This document shows, in pieces, positions 1-8,884 of a stretch of 64,000 nucleotides of DNA (positions are counted from its first letter, which is position 1; each line of letters begins with the position of its first letter). Origin of the DNA: Rickettsiella endosymbiont of Dermanyssus gallinae (GTDB taxonomy: Bacteria > Pseudomonadota > Gammaproteobacteria > Diplorickettsiales > Diplorickettsiaceae). The notes below the pieces were generated by a model. That model saw nothing but the letters and a program-made list of their open reading frames with translations, had not been told where the DNA came from and searched no databases. Both the position numbers and the translations under genes were made by a program. The stretch lies in contig NZ_CP079094.1 in NCBI RefSeq assembly GCF_019285595.1, positions 1,185,001 through 1,249,000 of the forward strand, given 5' to 3'.

Positions 1-47
1 AAAGGACCGCGCCCTACTTCATCCACACCGGCAATAAGATGTTCCAC
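1..47 (-). CDS. rnhB: Ribonuclease HII, N-terminal fragment (runs off left edge)
   Basis: Read on the minus strand from a GTG at 47, the sequence encodes VEHLIAGVDEVGRGP, the first active-site stretch of RNase HII (the D and E of GVDEVGRG bind the catalytic metals). RNase HII removes ribonucleotides and RNA primers from RNA-DNA hybrids. A TAGGAAAG ribosome site precedes the GTG at good spacing, and an in-frame stop lies just upstream, which favours this start. The gene following lpxB is the usual gammaproteobacterial order. Only about 15 codons are in the window, so the remainder cannot be assessed. Confidence 0.85.
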   Translation of the reverse strand, partial: MEHLIAGVDEVGRGP

Positions 48-110
48 TGTTGCTTTCCTAGAAAGTGTCTTCTATTGCACTAGGCTTATTTACTGGATTG
101 CCGCGCGCGC

Positions 111-147
111 TGTCATTGCGAGCGAAGCGCGACAATCAACAATGACG
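111..147. repeat. Short palindromic intergenic repeat between rnhB and lpxB
   Basis: The stretch begins GTCATTGCGAGCGAAGCG and ends CAATGAC, so GTCATTG and CAATGAC can pair to form a hairpin just past the lpxB stop. Repeats of this GTCATTGCGAGCGAAGCG type are common between genes in many bacteria; that is recall, not a search. It could end lpxB transcription, but there is no clear T-run. Confidence 0.5.
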
Positions 148-149
148 GA

Positions 150-1307
150 TTAATGCGATAAAAGCTTAAGCAATGCATCAACTGCTTTTTCACTGGCGTG
201 ACAACGCAATTGATGATGCAATATTAAAAATTCCTTTTGCAGTGTACTAACGACTGTGGGATTATTCAAATAATAAAATAATGCTTCAGCCAATTTTTCA
301 GGCGTTGCATTTTCTTGAATAAATTCGGGTACTAAGGTTTTATTGGCTAATAAATTAGGCAACGCAATGTGATCTACGTTGATTAAACATTTTGCCATCC
401 AATAGGACAAAGCACTCATGCGATAAGCAACGACCATCGGTTTTTTAAGTAGCATCGCTTCTAAGGTGGCTGTACCAGATGCCAACAAAACAACATCCGC
501 AGCAGCCATTACCTGACGCGATTGGCCTTGTATCAGTGTAATAGGTAGTTCGGGCGCTATCGCTAATTTAAGCGCTGTAAACTGTGCTGCTCTTTCTTGA
601 TTGACCATTGCCGCCACAAACACAAGTGCTGGATTTGTTTTATAGCAACGTTGTGCAGTTTCAAGAAATAATCGACCTAGATAATCAATTTCATTACGTC
701 GACTGCCTGGTAATAATGCAATGATGGACGCAGATTCAGGCAATGCTAAATGTTTTCTAGCCTGCAAAACATCGGTTTCTAAGGCAATGTTATCGGCAAA
801 AGGATGTCCCACACATTCCACAGGAATATTATTTTCTTGATAAAATCGTTTTTCAAAATGAAAGAGGGTCAACATTAAATCAACCGCCTTAGCAATTTTT
901 TTAAGTCGCCATCGCCGCCAAGCCCACACACTGGGGCTGACATAGTGTATGGTTTTTATACCGTGTTGTTTTAATTTTTTTTCTACACCCAAATTAAATT
1001 CAGGTGCATCAACACCTATAAAAACATCAGGTGGATTCGCAATAAAGTGCTGAATTAATTGGCTGCGTAAACGCAATATCTGAGGAAGTTGCTTAAGAAT
1101 CTCACCCAAGCCCATCACGGAGAGGGTTTCCATGGCAAACAAAGATCGACAGCCTTGTTTCTGCATTTCAGGACCGGCAATACCTTCTGCTACAAAGGCT
1201 ATTCCTTTAATTTTTAACTGCTTGAGTAAATCAGCCGCTAATAGATCACCCGAGGTTTCACCGGCAACAATACCTATTCGTAGCGGGCGATTAGCGGATG
1301 ATGCCAC
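150..1307 (-). CDS. lpxB: Lipid-A-disaccharide synthase
   Basis: A GT-B glycosyltransferase that joins UDP-2,3-diacylglucosamine to lipid X to make the lipid A disaccharide, on the inner face of the inner membrane. At 385 aa it is the normal family length. GETSGD at residues 16-21, VSPSVWAW near 125 and LLPGSRRNEI near 200 are hallmark LpxB motifs. The start codon lies inside the end of lpxA (17-nt overlap), so the two genes are likely translationally coupled. It is the last lipid A gene of the bamA-skp-lpxD-fabZ-lpxA-lpxB run, with rnhB next. No damage is visible. Confidence 0.97.
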   Translation of the reverse strand: MASSANRPLRIGIVAGETSGDLLAADLLKQLKIKGIAFVAEGIAGPEMQKQGCRSLFAMETLSVMGLGEILKQLPQILRLRSQLIQHFIANPPDVFIGVDAPEFNLGVEKKLKQHGIKTIHYVSPSVWAWRRWRLKKIAKAVDLMLTLFHFEKRFYQENNIPVECVGHPFADNIALETDVLQARKHLALPESASIIALLPGSRRNEIDYLGRLFLETAQRCYKTNPALVFVAAMVNQERAAQFTALKLAIAPELPITLIQGQSRQVMAAADVVLLASGTATLEAMLLKKPMVVAYRMSALSYWMAKCLINVDHIALPNLLANKTLVPEFIQENATPEKLAEALFYYLNNPTVVSTLQKEFLILHHQLRCHASEKAVDALLKLLSH

Positions 1308-2064
1308 GATCAGAATTTTTGAGTGTGCTGGCCATTTGTTTTACCTGAGGATAATCCGCTATTGAAGATTCTAATTCTTCTAATGCTTGTTGCACGGTTA
1401 GATTCTTACGGAAAATAAATTTATACGCCGCACGTAAGGCATTAATCGTTTCATCACTAAATCCATTGCGCCTTAAGCCTTCTTTATTAAGGCCACACAC
1501 TCTGGCGTCATGCCCTCCCTCTACTAGCACATAAGGCAAAACGTTTTGTCTTACCATACTACCTGCCGCAATAAAGCTATATTCTCCAACCTTACAAAAT
1601 TGATGTACTGCACTATAAGCGCCCAAAATAGCGTAGTCACCTACCGTAACATGACCTGCTAATGCGACGTTATTTACAAAAATAGTATGATCACCTATCA
1701 GGCAGTCATGCGCAATATGCGATCCAACCATGAAAAGATTATGATCACCGATTTTAGTTAACCCTTTATCTTGTGTTGTGCCTCGGTTAATCGTGCAATA
1801 TTCACGAATAACATTATGATCACCGATTTCAAGATGGGTTTTTTCGCCTTGATATTTTTTATCTTGCGGATCATCCCCTATCGATGCGAATGGGTAAATT
1901 TTATTCGCCTTACCAATATGGGTAGGGCCTTTTAAGACAACGTGAGAACCGATGATTGTTCCCTCGCCTATTTCAACGTCGGGACCAATAATAGTCCAAG
2001 GACCAACTGAAACGTTTTCCCCTAGCTTTGCTTTGGGATCAATTTTAGCTTGCGGATCGATCAT
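1291..2064 (-). CDS. lpxA: UDP-N-acetylglucosamine O-acyltransferase
   Basis: Catalyses the first step of lipid A synthesis, transferring a hydroxyacyl chain from acyl-ACP to UDP-GlcNAc in the cytoplasm. The 257-aa protein starts MIDPQAKIDPKAKLG and is built of hexapeptide repeats (IGDHTIFVNNVALAGHV type) forming a left-handed beta helix, followed by a helical C-terminus (LRAAYKFIFRKNLTVQQALE), as in known LpxA. It begins 2 nt after the fabZ stop and overlaps lpxB. LpxD shares the fold, but the fabZ-lpxA-lpxB order and the missing LpxD uridine-binding N-terminal domain make the call secure. Confidence 0.97.
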   Translation of the reverse strand: MIDPQAKIDPKAKLGENVSVGPWTIIGPDVEIGEGTIIGSHVVLKGPTHIGKANKIYPFASIGDDPQDKKYQGEKTHLEIGDHNVIREYCTINRGTTQDKGLTKIGDHNLFMVGSHIAHDCLIGDHTIFVNNVALAGHVTVGDYAILGAYSAVHQFCKVGEYSFIAAGSMVRQNVLPYVLVEGGHDARVCGLNKEGLRRNGFSDETINALRAAYKFIFRKNLTVQQALEELESSIADYPQVKQMASTLKNSDRGIIR

Positions 2065-2066
2065 AG

Positions 2067-2513
2067 TTAGGACCTTCTCCCAGCGCCCATCAATTCCGCT
2101 TCACAGGCTAGCTCTCCATCCACTTTTGCTTTGACTTTACACTTCCAAATATCACCTTTAACCTTTAATACCTCGGCCTCAATACGCAATTGATCTCCAG
2201 GCACTACAGGACGTTTAAAACGTGCGTTATCAATCCCGGCAAAAAGATAAAGGAAACCTTCCTTATTGCGCTCCTTATTTGCATGCAAAGCAAGGATACC
2301 CGTTGCCTGCGCCATGGCTTCTAAAATAAGCACGCCTGGCATAATGGGCTTTCCGGGAAAATGACCTAAAAAATAAGGTTCATTCACGGTGACATTTTTA
2401 ATTGCAATAATCGACTTGCCTGCCTCTATCGCAATAACTTTATCAATCATTAAAATAGGATAACGTTGCGGCAAATAAGTTAATATTTCTTGTATGTCCA
2501 TCGTATTACTCAT
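2067..2513 (-). CDS. fabZ: 3-hydroxyacyl-[ACP] dehydratase
   Basis: A hot-dog fold dehydratase of type II fatty acid synthesis that converts 3-hydroxyacyl-ACP to trans-2-enoyl-ACP. At 148 aa it has [13 protein letters not shown] near the start and the catalytic block [20 protein letters not shown], in which the His and the Glu of EAMAQ act. It competes with LpxA and LpxD for hydroxyacyl-ACP, which fits its place in this operon. A repeat of about 62 bp separates it from lpxD upstream. Confidence 0.97.
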   Translation of the reverse strand: MSNTMDIQEILTYLPQRYPILMIDKVIAIEAGKSIIAIKNVTVNEPYFLGHFPGKPIMPGVLILEAMAQATGILALHANKERNKEGFLYLFAGIDNARFKRPVVPGDQLRIEAEVLKVKGDIWKCKVKAKVDGELACEAELMGAGRRS

Positions 2514-2530
2514 AATTCTTACCTAGTTTA

Positions 2531-2593
2531 ATAGACTCTTCGCACTTGAATTCTCAGCTGTGTTGCCGAAAATCCCATTGCTATGAGCATAGA
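2531..2593. repeat. Intergenic TACTC...GAGTA repeat, short form
   Basis: This copy runs ACTCTTCGCACTTGAATT, then GCTGTGTTGCCGAAAA and CCATTGCTATGAGCATAG. It matches the outer parts of the long copies at 3665 and 6771 but lacks their inner segment of about 65 bp: the CTGTGTT half joins directly to GCCGAAAA. The ends are inverted (ATAGACTC / GAGCATAG here, TATACTC / GAGTATA elsewhere). It lies between lpxD and fabZ. Confidence 0.75.
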
Positions 2594-2606
2594 CCGCTAA
2601 AAAGGT

Positions 2607-3647
2607 CTATTCTTTTTTCTTAATTTCTTTAGCAAAAAAACTTTCGATTTTTTTTAAACGTTTAACGATTTTATCAAGCTGACGAAATCGAGCACTATTT
2701 TTTTGCCATTCTCTTTGTGGCTGCACCGATTGCGTTGAGGAGTAAATCCCTGGTGTATGGATAGAATGAACGATACTGGACATACCCGTAATCATGACAT
2801 TACCCACTATCTCAATATGTCCATTGATACAGACGCCGCCACCAATCATACAATTTTTGCCAATATGTGTACTACCTGCAATACCTGTACAACCCGCAAT
2901 CGCTGTATTTTCACCGATGTGTACATTGTGACCGATCTGAATTTGATTATCTAGTTTGACGCCTTTAGCAATCACGGTATCTTCTAAAGCGCCTCTATCA
3001 ATGCTGACATTAGCCCCTATCTCTACATCGTCCCCAATAATGACTTTACCTAATTGAGGAATTTTTACCCACGCGTCTTTTTCTTTCGCCAAACCAAAAC
3101 CATCGCTACCGATCACACTGCCACTATGAATGATCACACGTTCACCAATCACGGTATCCGCATATAAAGTCACATTCGGCTCTAAACGACTATTAGCCGC
3201 AATAAAAATACTTTCACCGAGTTGGCAACCCGAGGCAATCACAACACCCTCGGCGATAGAAGTATGATTGCCAATCACACAAAAAGCACCAATAGACGCA
3301 CTGGGGTGTATCTGACACTGTTCACCAACTACCGCGGTGGGATGTATACCGGCTAGCGTGTGTCTTGGCTTTTCAAAAAGTTTAGCAATTTTTGCAAAGG
3401 CAAGATAAGGATCCGCCGTGACTAAACTATCACAAGGCGAATCGGCCGCATATTCTGGACGTAGAATAACAGCTGAAGCCTGTGTATGAGAAAGATATTT
3501 TAGATAACGTTTATTATCTAAAAATGAAATCTGACCCGACTTTGCATTTTGCAACGTCATGATTCCACTGATAGTACGATTGGCATCGCCTTTTAAATCA
3601 GCATTGATTAAACGCGCTATTTCTTCTAATCGATAGGAGCGCTGCAT
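2607..3647 (-). CDS. lpxD: UDP-3-O-(3-hydroxyacyl)glucosamine N-acyltransferase
   Basis: Third step of lipid A synthesis: adds the N-linked hydroxyacyl chain to UDP-3-O-acyl-glucosamine. The 346-aa protein has an N-terminal LpxD-specific domain (LEEIARLINADLKGDANRTI) followed by a left-handed beta helix of hexapeptides from about residue 100 to 310 (IGHNVHIGENTAIAGCTGIA includes the expected catalytic His region) and a charged C-terminal helix. It sits between skp and fabZ, as in most gammaproteobacteria, with a repeat on each side. Confidence 0.96.
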   Translation of the reverse strand: MQRSYRLEEIARLINADLKGDANRTISGIMTLQNAKSGQISFLDNKRYLKYLSHTQASAVILRPEYAADSPCDSLVTADPYLAFAKIAKLFEKPRHTLAGIHPTAVVGEQCQIHPSASIGAFCVIGNHTSIAEGVVIASGCQLGESIFIAANSRLEPNVTLYADTVIGERVIIHSGSVIGSDGFGLAKEKDAWVKIPQLGKVIIGDDVEIGANVSIDRGALEDTVIAKGVKLDNQIQIGHNVHIGENTAIAGCTGIAGSTHIGKNCMIGGGVCINGHIEIVGNVMITGMSSIVHSIHTPGIYSSTQSVQPQREWQKNSARFRQLDKIVKRLKKIESFFAKEIKKKE

Positions 3648-3664
3648 GCATTAGCTCTATGCTT

Positions 3665-3790
3665 TATACTTTTCGCACTTAAGCATTTGGCTGTGTTCCC
3701 GCTCAACTCGCCATCCTCATGTATCATCCATACACTCCGGTGGCTTCGTTTTCGCGGCGCCTTGCCAAATACTTCATTGCTATGAGTATA
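3665..3790. repeat. Intergenic TATACT...GAGTATA repeat, long form
   Basis: About 126 bp with inverted ends (TATACT / AGTATA). After TTCGCACTTAAG and GGCTGTGTT comes an inner segment CCCGCTCAACTCGCC ... TTCGCGGCGCCTT, then GCCAAATACTTCATTGC and the closing end. It is the same family as 6771-6895 (long) and 2531-2593 and 12929-12986 (short). It lies between skp and lpxD. Confidence 0.75.
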
Positions 3791-3821
3791 TTAAAAGTCA
3801 ATTTAGAGTGGCTTAAGTTTT

Positions 3822-4328
3822 TTAGGCTTTTCTTAAAGCGTCTAAAACCTGTTGGGTAATATCCAAATCACTCTTAGCGTATAAAGTACTGCCCTTTTGC
3901 ACGACGAGGTCAAGACCAGTTTGCGAAGCTAATTTACTCACCACGCTGTCTAATTGCTGGCTAAAACCGTGTAAGGAATCACTTTGTTGCTTAGAGAGAT
4001 CTTTTTGAAAGGAAGCTACCATGCTCTGAACATTATTACGATCCATCATGATTTTCTTTTCTAAATTAGCGCGCTCATCGACTTTCATAACCGCTGCATT
4101 TTTTTCTAAATTTTGCGTTTCGTTTTGTAAGTTGTGCTGCGCTTGAACGATTTGATCTTGTCGCCCTTTAAATTGCTTGGTTAAACTATCATTAATTTTA
4201 GCTATCTGTGGAGCTTTTTGCAGTATAGATTGCATATCAACAACTGCTAACTTCACACCATCCGCCTGGGCATTAGCCGCTAGCAAGGTAAACAATGATG
4301 CAAGAGATAATAGACAGACCTTTTTCAT
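3822..4328 (-). CDS. skp: Periplasmic chaperone Skp/OmpH
   Basis: A periplasmic holdase that carries unfolded outer-membrane proteins to the BAM complex. From the ATG at 4328 (preceded by AAGGAGCTGATA, a strong ribosome site) the protein is 168 aa; a longer open frame upstream lacks signal-peptide character. MKKVCLLSLASLFTLLAANAQA is a clear signal peptide. The middle is a long Lys/Gln/Asn-rich coiled coil (about residues 45-130) that forms the tentacles, and the C-terminal part returns to the trimer body (GLDLVVQKGSTLYA). It lies directly downstream of bamA, its functional partner. Confidence 0.94.
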   Translation of the reverse strand: MKKVCLLSLASLFTLLAANAQADGVKLAVVDMQSILQKAPQIAKINDSLTKQFKGRQDQIVQAQHNLQNETQNLEKNAAVMKVDERANLEKKIMMDRNNVQSMVASFQKDLSKQQSDSLHGFSQQLDSVVSKLASQTGLDLVVQKGSTLYAKSDLDITQQVLDALRKA

Positions 4329-4353
4329 TATCAGCTCCTTAAATAAGCTTATA

Positions 4354-6696
4354 CTAGAAACCAGTTCCAATGTTGAACTGGAAGACTTGGGTTTGATCGC
4401 CTGGCTTTGGATTGATTGTCTTAGCCACACTAAAACTCAATGTTACATTAAAAACAGGCACTCGCCAATCTACATTAAGACCGGTTGAATAGCGTACAGG
4501 GCCTGAGGCAGTCCCCCCACGCGGATTATTTGCTTGAGTGACGCCTAATGTAGAATAAATGTTACCTGCATCTACAAAGACGCTTGTTCTAACCTTCTCA
4601 GAGACAGAAGCCGGCATAGGAAAAATAAGCGCCACACTTCCTGCGGTCATGATATTACCCCCTAAAGGATAACCATTACTATCTCTAGGTCCTAAAGAAC
4701 TCACCTCATAACCTCGGACTTGGCCATCTACGCCTATTCCCCCCGCATAGTAGTTAGCGAAGAAAGGTAATCCGGTCGTAGAAGCAAATCCATTTCCATA
4801 ACCCAAGTTTAAACGGCTTTGCAGTATGAAATCATGGCCTAATGGAAGGTAATCTATGCCGGTATAATTGGCTTTGTAATAGTCCAATGGTTTACCACCG
4901 ACGGGTAAGGCCAATTGCGCACTGGCGCTTTGGTAAAGTCCTTTTTCTGGAAAAACAAGCCGATCTAAACCATTACGCGTCCAGCCTATACTCAGTAAAA
5001 GCTGATTGAATTGTGTACCGTGCTGCGTAACAAAGTTTTGTACTTCCGTCGATAATTGACTAAAGGGCGGCAAATTGAGTTGTAACTTTTGCAAACCACC
5101 TGAAAGTTGCAAGGTGTCGCCTTTATTATCGAAAGGAATACTATAATGTAGATCACCACCATAGGTATTCGTACTATACGTCGTTGTATTCAGATTACTG
5201 GGCGTAGAACGCTGGAAGAAAAGATCAAAACCACGTTGCACACCGTCTAAGGTGTAATACGGATTGTTATAGCTAATACTATAGATAGTCGCCGCACGCG
5301 TATTATTAAAGTTAAGACCCAAGGTATTACCGGTTCCAAACACATTGTTTTGATTTAAGGAAGCACCGATCACGGGACCGTTGGTACCATAACCTAAACT
5401 AAATAATGCTTGCGCCGCATGCGCTTCGTTAATATTTAAATCTAAATCAACTTGATCCGTATATCCTGGAATAGGCACGGTATTTACTTGGGGTTCACCC
5501 TCTAAAAAACCACTCAAGCTCAGCTGTCTTATAGACTCTTTCATATCGCTGCCTGAGAATAAACCACCTTCTTGTTGTCGTAATAAACGCCTAAAGACTT
5601 CGTCTTGTGTTTTTAAGTTACCTGAAATATTGATGTGTCGTACATAAATCTGATTACCTGGATCAACATAAAAGGTAAGAAAAACCGTTTTATTTTTCTC
5701 ATCGACATCGGGCAAGGTGTTAACTGTCGCAAAAATATAACCAAAATCACTTAATGCTTTTTTAATACCTTCTTCTGCATCCACTACTTTTTGTCTAGAA
5801 AATGCTTCGCCGGTTTTCATTTTGCGCAGAACTGATTGCAATTTACCTTGATCTAATAAAGCACGCCCCGCCAACTCATAACCACGAAATTTATACTGTG
5901 GCCCTTCTGTGACATGAATAATAATATAAGCTGTTTTTCTATCCGGTGTTAACGTAACCTGGGTAGAATCAGCCTTAAATTTAAGATAACCGCGATCAAG
6001 ATAATAAGATTGCAAAGCTTGCATTGCAGCGGCTAATTTCGTTTGATTGTATTGATCGGAGTTAGTAAAGAAAGACCAAAAATGTGCAGACGATACAGGC
6101 AATGCACCCAACAACTTTCTTTCACTAAAAACATGATTGCCGATAATAGAAATACCGCCTATTTGCACGGTAAGCCCTTCAGATATCTCAATCCGAACGG
6201 AAACTCGATTATTAGCTTGCGGAAGAATAACTGGGCTAACACGTGCAGAATATTTACCCATCATATCGTATTGCGATCGAAGCTGGGAAACCATTCGATT
6301 TAAAACGGATTTATCCAACAACCGCCCTTGAACCAAGCCTATTTTTTTGAGTATTTCATCGAGTTTATCTTTGGGAATTTCTTTGTTACCCGTGATGGTT
6401 ACTTCACCAATCGTCGCCCTTTCGACCACATTAATAATTAAGGTATTTCCTTGCTCTTGCAAACTCACATTACTAAAAAAACCAGTCGCATACAGCGCAT
6501 CGATTATCTGTGACGATTGTTCGGGATTAAACGTTTGCCCCGTTTTCACGGGCAAATAACTCAAAACGGTATCCCGGCTTATTCCATGCAATCCTCTAAT
6601 ATCAATACGACTTAGAAAAAAAGCCTGTGCCTGCAGCGGTAATAGGGTTGCTAGCAAAGCAATTGTTGGTAAACAAAATCTAAATAAACGGTACAT
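4354..6696 (-). CDS. bamA: Outer membrane assembly factor BamA
   Basis: Central component of the BAM complex, which inserts beta-barrel proteins into the outer membrane. The 780-aa protein has an N-terminal signal peptide ending near ALA/QAFF, five POTRA domains (about residues 25-425; TIGEVTITGNKEIPKDKL and IYVRHINISGNLKTQDEV are typical POTRA openings) and a C-terminal 16-strand barrel ending in the aromatic FNIGTGF. VRGYEVSSLGPRD is the conserved loop-6 VRGY motif. It precedes skp. In most relatives rseP lies between dxr and bamA; here only a repeat does. Confidence 0.97.
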   Translation of the reverse strand: MYRLFRFCLPTIALLATLLPLQAQAFFLSRIDIRGLHGISRDTVLSYLPVKTGQTFNPEQSSQIIDALYATGFFSNVSLQEQGNTLIINVVERATIGEVTITGNKEIPKDKLDEILKKIGLVQGRLLDKSVLNRMVSQLRSQYDMMGKYSARVSPVILPQANNRVSVRIEISEGLTVQIGGISIIGNHVFSERKLLGALPVSSAHFWSFFTNSDQYNQTKLAAAMQALQSYYLDRGYLKFKADSTQVTLTPDRKTAYIIIHVTEGPQYKFRGYELAGRALLDQGKLQSVLRKMKTGEAFSRQKVVDAEEGIKKALSDFGYIFATVNTLPDVDEKNKTVFLTFYVDPGNQIYVRHINISGNLKTQDEVFRRLLRQQEGGLFSGSDMKESIRQLSLSGFLEGEPQVNTVPIPGYTDQVDLDLNINEAHAAQALFSLGYGTNGPVIGASLNQNNVFGTGNTLGLNFNNTRAATIYSISYNNPYYTLDGVQRGFDLFFQRSTPSNLNTTTYSTNTYGGDLHYSIPFDNKGDTLQLSGGLQKLQLNLPPFSQLSTEVQNFVTQHGTQFNQLLLSIGWTRNGLDRLVFPEKGLYQSASAQLALPVGGKPLDYYKANYTGIDYLPLGHDFILQSRLNLGYGNGFASTTGLPFFANYYAGGIGVDGQVRGYEVSSLGPRDSNGYPLGGNIMTAGSVALIFPMPASVSEKVRTSVFVDAGNIYSTLGVTQANNPRGGTASGPVRYSTGLNVDWRVPVFNVTLSFSVAKTINPKPGDQTQVFQFNIGTGF

Positions 6697-6770
6697 GTGA
6701 GTTATTTTTTAAATAAAGTTATAAAGTAGCTGTGTGGATGCCCATCATAGCAGTATCTGATAAAGATGCC

Positions 6771-6895
6771 ATACACTCTTCGCACTTGACATCAGCTGTG
6801 TTCCCGCTCAGTTCACAATCCTCATGTATTTTGCATACATTCCGGTTGCTCACCTTCGCGGCGCCTTGCCGAAAACCCCATTGCGATGAGTATAC
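6771..6895. repeat. Intergenic repeat, long form; supplies the 3' end of dxr
   Basis: About 125 bp from ATACACTCTTCGCACTTGAC to CCATTGCGATGAGTATA, with the inner segment CCCGCTCAGTTCACA ... CCTTCGCGGCGCCTT. It is closely related to the copy at 3665 and, without the inner part, to the short copies at 2531 and 12929. Unlike the others it overlaps a gene: the last codons and stop of dxr (from about 6895 down to 6822) lie within it. It occupies the dxr-bamA gap where rseP is expected. Confidence 0.75.
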
Positions 6896-8075
6896 TTTTC
6901 TGTGCTTGTTCAACCATTTCTAAGGCCACCGCACGGGCTAAACTGTCATCTTCTAGGATCACTTCTACGCTGACAACCGGACGTGAATGGATCTTTTCGA
7001 GTACTTGCTGATTAAGTGAGGCGATCTCCGTAAATCGAATTTTCCCTTCTAAAAAAGCCTGGACCATGATTTCATTCGCAGCATTAAGAATCGTGGTAGC
7101 CGTGCCACCTATTTTAAGCGCTTGCATCGCTAAATCCAAACAGGGATAACGCGCTGCTTCAATCGGTTTAAAATCAAGTTGTGCTACTTTTAGCAAATCC
7201 AAACGCGCTGCAGCATTTTCTAATCGTTCAGGCCATGCTAAAGCATAAGAAATAGGAATACGCATATCCGGACTACCCAATTGGGCTAGCATCGAACCAT
7301 CGAGGTATTCTACCAGTGAATGGATAATACTTTGTGGATGCAACACCACTTCTATTTGATCAGGTGATAATCCAAATAAAAAATGCGCTTCTATAACTTC
7401 AAAACCTTTGTTCATCAACGTGGCTGAATCAATACTAATTTTTCGTCCCATCACCCAATTAGGATGTTGGCAAGCCTCTAATGGTGTTGTTTCTTTAAGC
7501 TGCGCCAGCGGTTTATTTCGTAACGCGCCACCGGATGCAGTTAAAATAATCTTAGATACTTCTTTGGGTGGAATGCCCGGCTCAAAACTGCCATACAAAC
7601 ATTGGAAAATAGCATTATGTTCGCTATCGATAGGCAATAGCGTTATTTGCGAACGTTTCGCTTCCTCTATGAATAAAGGACCCGCCATCACTAGCGCTTC
7701 TTTATTCGCTAACAATACCTGCTTTTTGGCTTTTATCGCGGACAAAGTCGGTAATAATCCCGCGGCGCCTACAATAGCGGCCATGACGGTATCTATCTCA
7801 GAAAGACTCGCCACATCGGCCAATGCTTTAGCACCAAACAATACTTCCGTACTTAAAGATCTTTCTCTTAAACGTTGCTGTAAATTGTCCGCTAACTTTT
7901 CAGTACTCACCACCACATACGTTGGTTTATATTGAATACACTGCTTAAAAAGTAATTCAATATTATGGTGCGCCGTTAATGCAATAATTTTAAAACGATC
8001 CGGATGTTGGCCAATAATATCTAAGGTATTGACGCCGATTGAGCCTGTTGAACCCAGAATAGTTAAGGCCTTCAT
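6822..8075 (-). CDS. dxr: 1-deoxy-D-xylulose 5-phosphate reductoisomerase
   Basis: Makes 2-C-methyl-D-erythritol 4-phosphate from DXP with NADPH, the committed step of the MEP isoprenoid pathway that feeds UppS. GSTGSIG at residues 8-14 binds NADPH; PIDSEHNAIFQ carries the metal-binding Asp and Glu; ASGGALRNKP and HPNWVMGRKISIDSATLMNK line the active site. The 417 aa exceed the family norm of about 395-400: the last ~20 residues (GFSARRREGEQPECMQNT) are encoded by the repeat at 6771-6895, which provides the stop. The start overlaps the cdsA stop by 4 nt, so the genes are coupled. Confidence 0.95.
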   Translation of the reverse strand: MKALTILGSTGSIGVNTLDIIGQHPDRFKIIALTAHHNIELLFKQCIQYKPTYVVVSTEKLADNLQQRLRERSLSTEVLFGAKALADVASLSEIDTVMAAIVGAAGLLPTLSAIKAKKQVLLANKEALVMAGPLFIEEAKRSQITLLPIDSEHNAIFQCLYGSFEPGIPPKEVSKIILTASGGALRNKPLAQLKETTPLEACQHPNWVMGRKISIDSATLMNKGFEVIEAHFLFGLSPDQIEVVLHPQSIIHSLVEYLDGSMLAQLGSPDMRIPISYALAWPERLENAAARLDLLKVAQLDFKPIEAARYPCLDLAMQALKIGGTATTILNAANEIMVQAFLEGKIRFTEIASLNQQVLEKIHSRPVVSVEVILEDDSLARAVALEMVEQAQKSILIAMGFSARRREGEQPECMQNT

Positions 8076-8884
8076 AAAGCTAAACCTAGTAATAATAGAG
8101 ATCCCGCAAAGACGGGTGCCGCTGCCAATAAACTATCAATACGATCGAGAATACCACCATGACCCGGTAACAAATGCCCACTGTCTTTTAATCCTTCTAA
8201 GCGCTTTAATTGGCTTTCAAACAAATCGCCTGCAATGGAAGCTAAACCGGTCGCTACGATAATTAAAAATATTTCCCCTAATGAAGGCTTAACGCCCTTG
8301 AAAAGCGTTTGAATCAGCAACCCTGCTAAAAAAGTAACCAGCAATCCTATCAGCATGCCTTCCCAAGTCTTTTTAGGGCTCAAGGTAGGTGCCAATAAAT
8401 GTTGTCCCCAGAGACGACCACTCGCATAGGCTGCTGAATCCGCCAGCCAAATAATCAGCAACATAAACAACAGATAAAAAGGTATTAAATGCAGCGCCTG
8501 AAGCGCCACCCAACATAAGGTCATGATTAACCAGCCTAAACCCGCTCTTAGCATAAGCGGTATCGTCGGTAACACCGGCCTTCTTCGCGCCCAGAGTAAA
8601 TAAATAGAGAGAAACACCCAAAAAATCAACCCAAAAACGATAATCCCGCGCCATGGGTTAAGTCCTGGAAAAAACATCAGCAGCCACAGAATCATAGCCT
8701 GTAAAGCCACGTATAAAATGCGTTTTTTAATATCAATTAAACCACTTAAGCGTGACCATTCCCATGAGCCTAGCAGCATAATGATAGCGGTGATGGCCAT
8801 AAAAGCAGGAGAGGATAAGTAAAAAATACCCCCTACCACCAAAGGAATTAAGATGAATGCCGTTAAAATTCTAAGTTTAAGCAT
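8072..8884 (-). CDS. cdsA: Phosphatidate cytidylyltransferase (CDP-diglyceride synthase)
   Basis: An integral inner-membrane enzyme that makes CDP-diacylglycerol from CTP and phosphatidate, the precursor of all phospholipids and the substrate of PgsA (17184). The ATG at 8884, which overlaps the uppS stop by 8 nt, gives 270 aa starting MLKLRILTAFILIPLVVGG; a longer frame upstream only copies uppS sequence in another phase. There are about eight hydrophobic segments. The C-terminal signature SPKKTWEGMLIG ... LPGHGGILDRIDSL is present, with its metal-binding Asp residues. Confidence 0.95.
   Translation of the reverse strand: MLKLRILTAFILIPLVVGGIFYLSSPAFMAITAIIMLLGSWEWSRLSGLIDIKKRILYVALQAMILWLLMFFPGLNPWRGIIVFGLIFWVFLSIYLLWARRRPVLPTIPLMLRAGLGWLIMTLCWVALQALHLIPFYLLFMLLIIWLADSAAYASGRLWGQHLLAPTLSPKKTWEGMLIGLLVTFLAGLLIQTLFKGVKPSLGEIFLIIVATGLASIAGDLFESQLKRLEGLKDSGHLLPGHGGILDRIDSLLAAAPVFAGSLLLLGLAL

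Noticed and set aside
7408-7935. Long plus-strand frame opposite dxr (175 codons)
   Set aside because: Shadow of a strongly conserved enzyme gene; no ribosome site or protein-like features.
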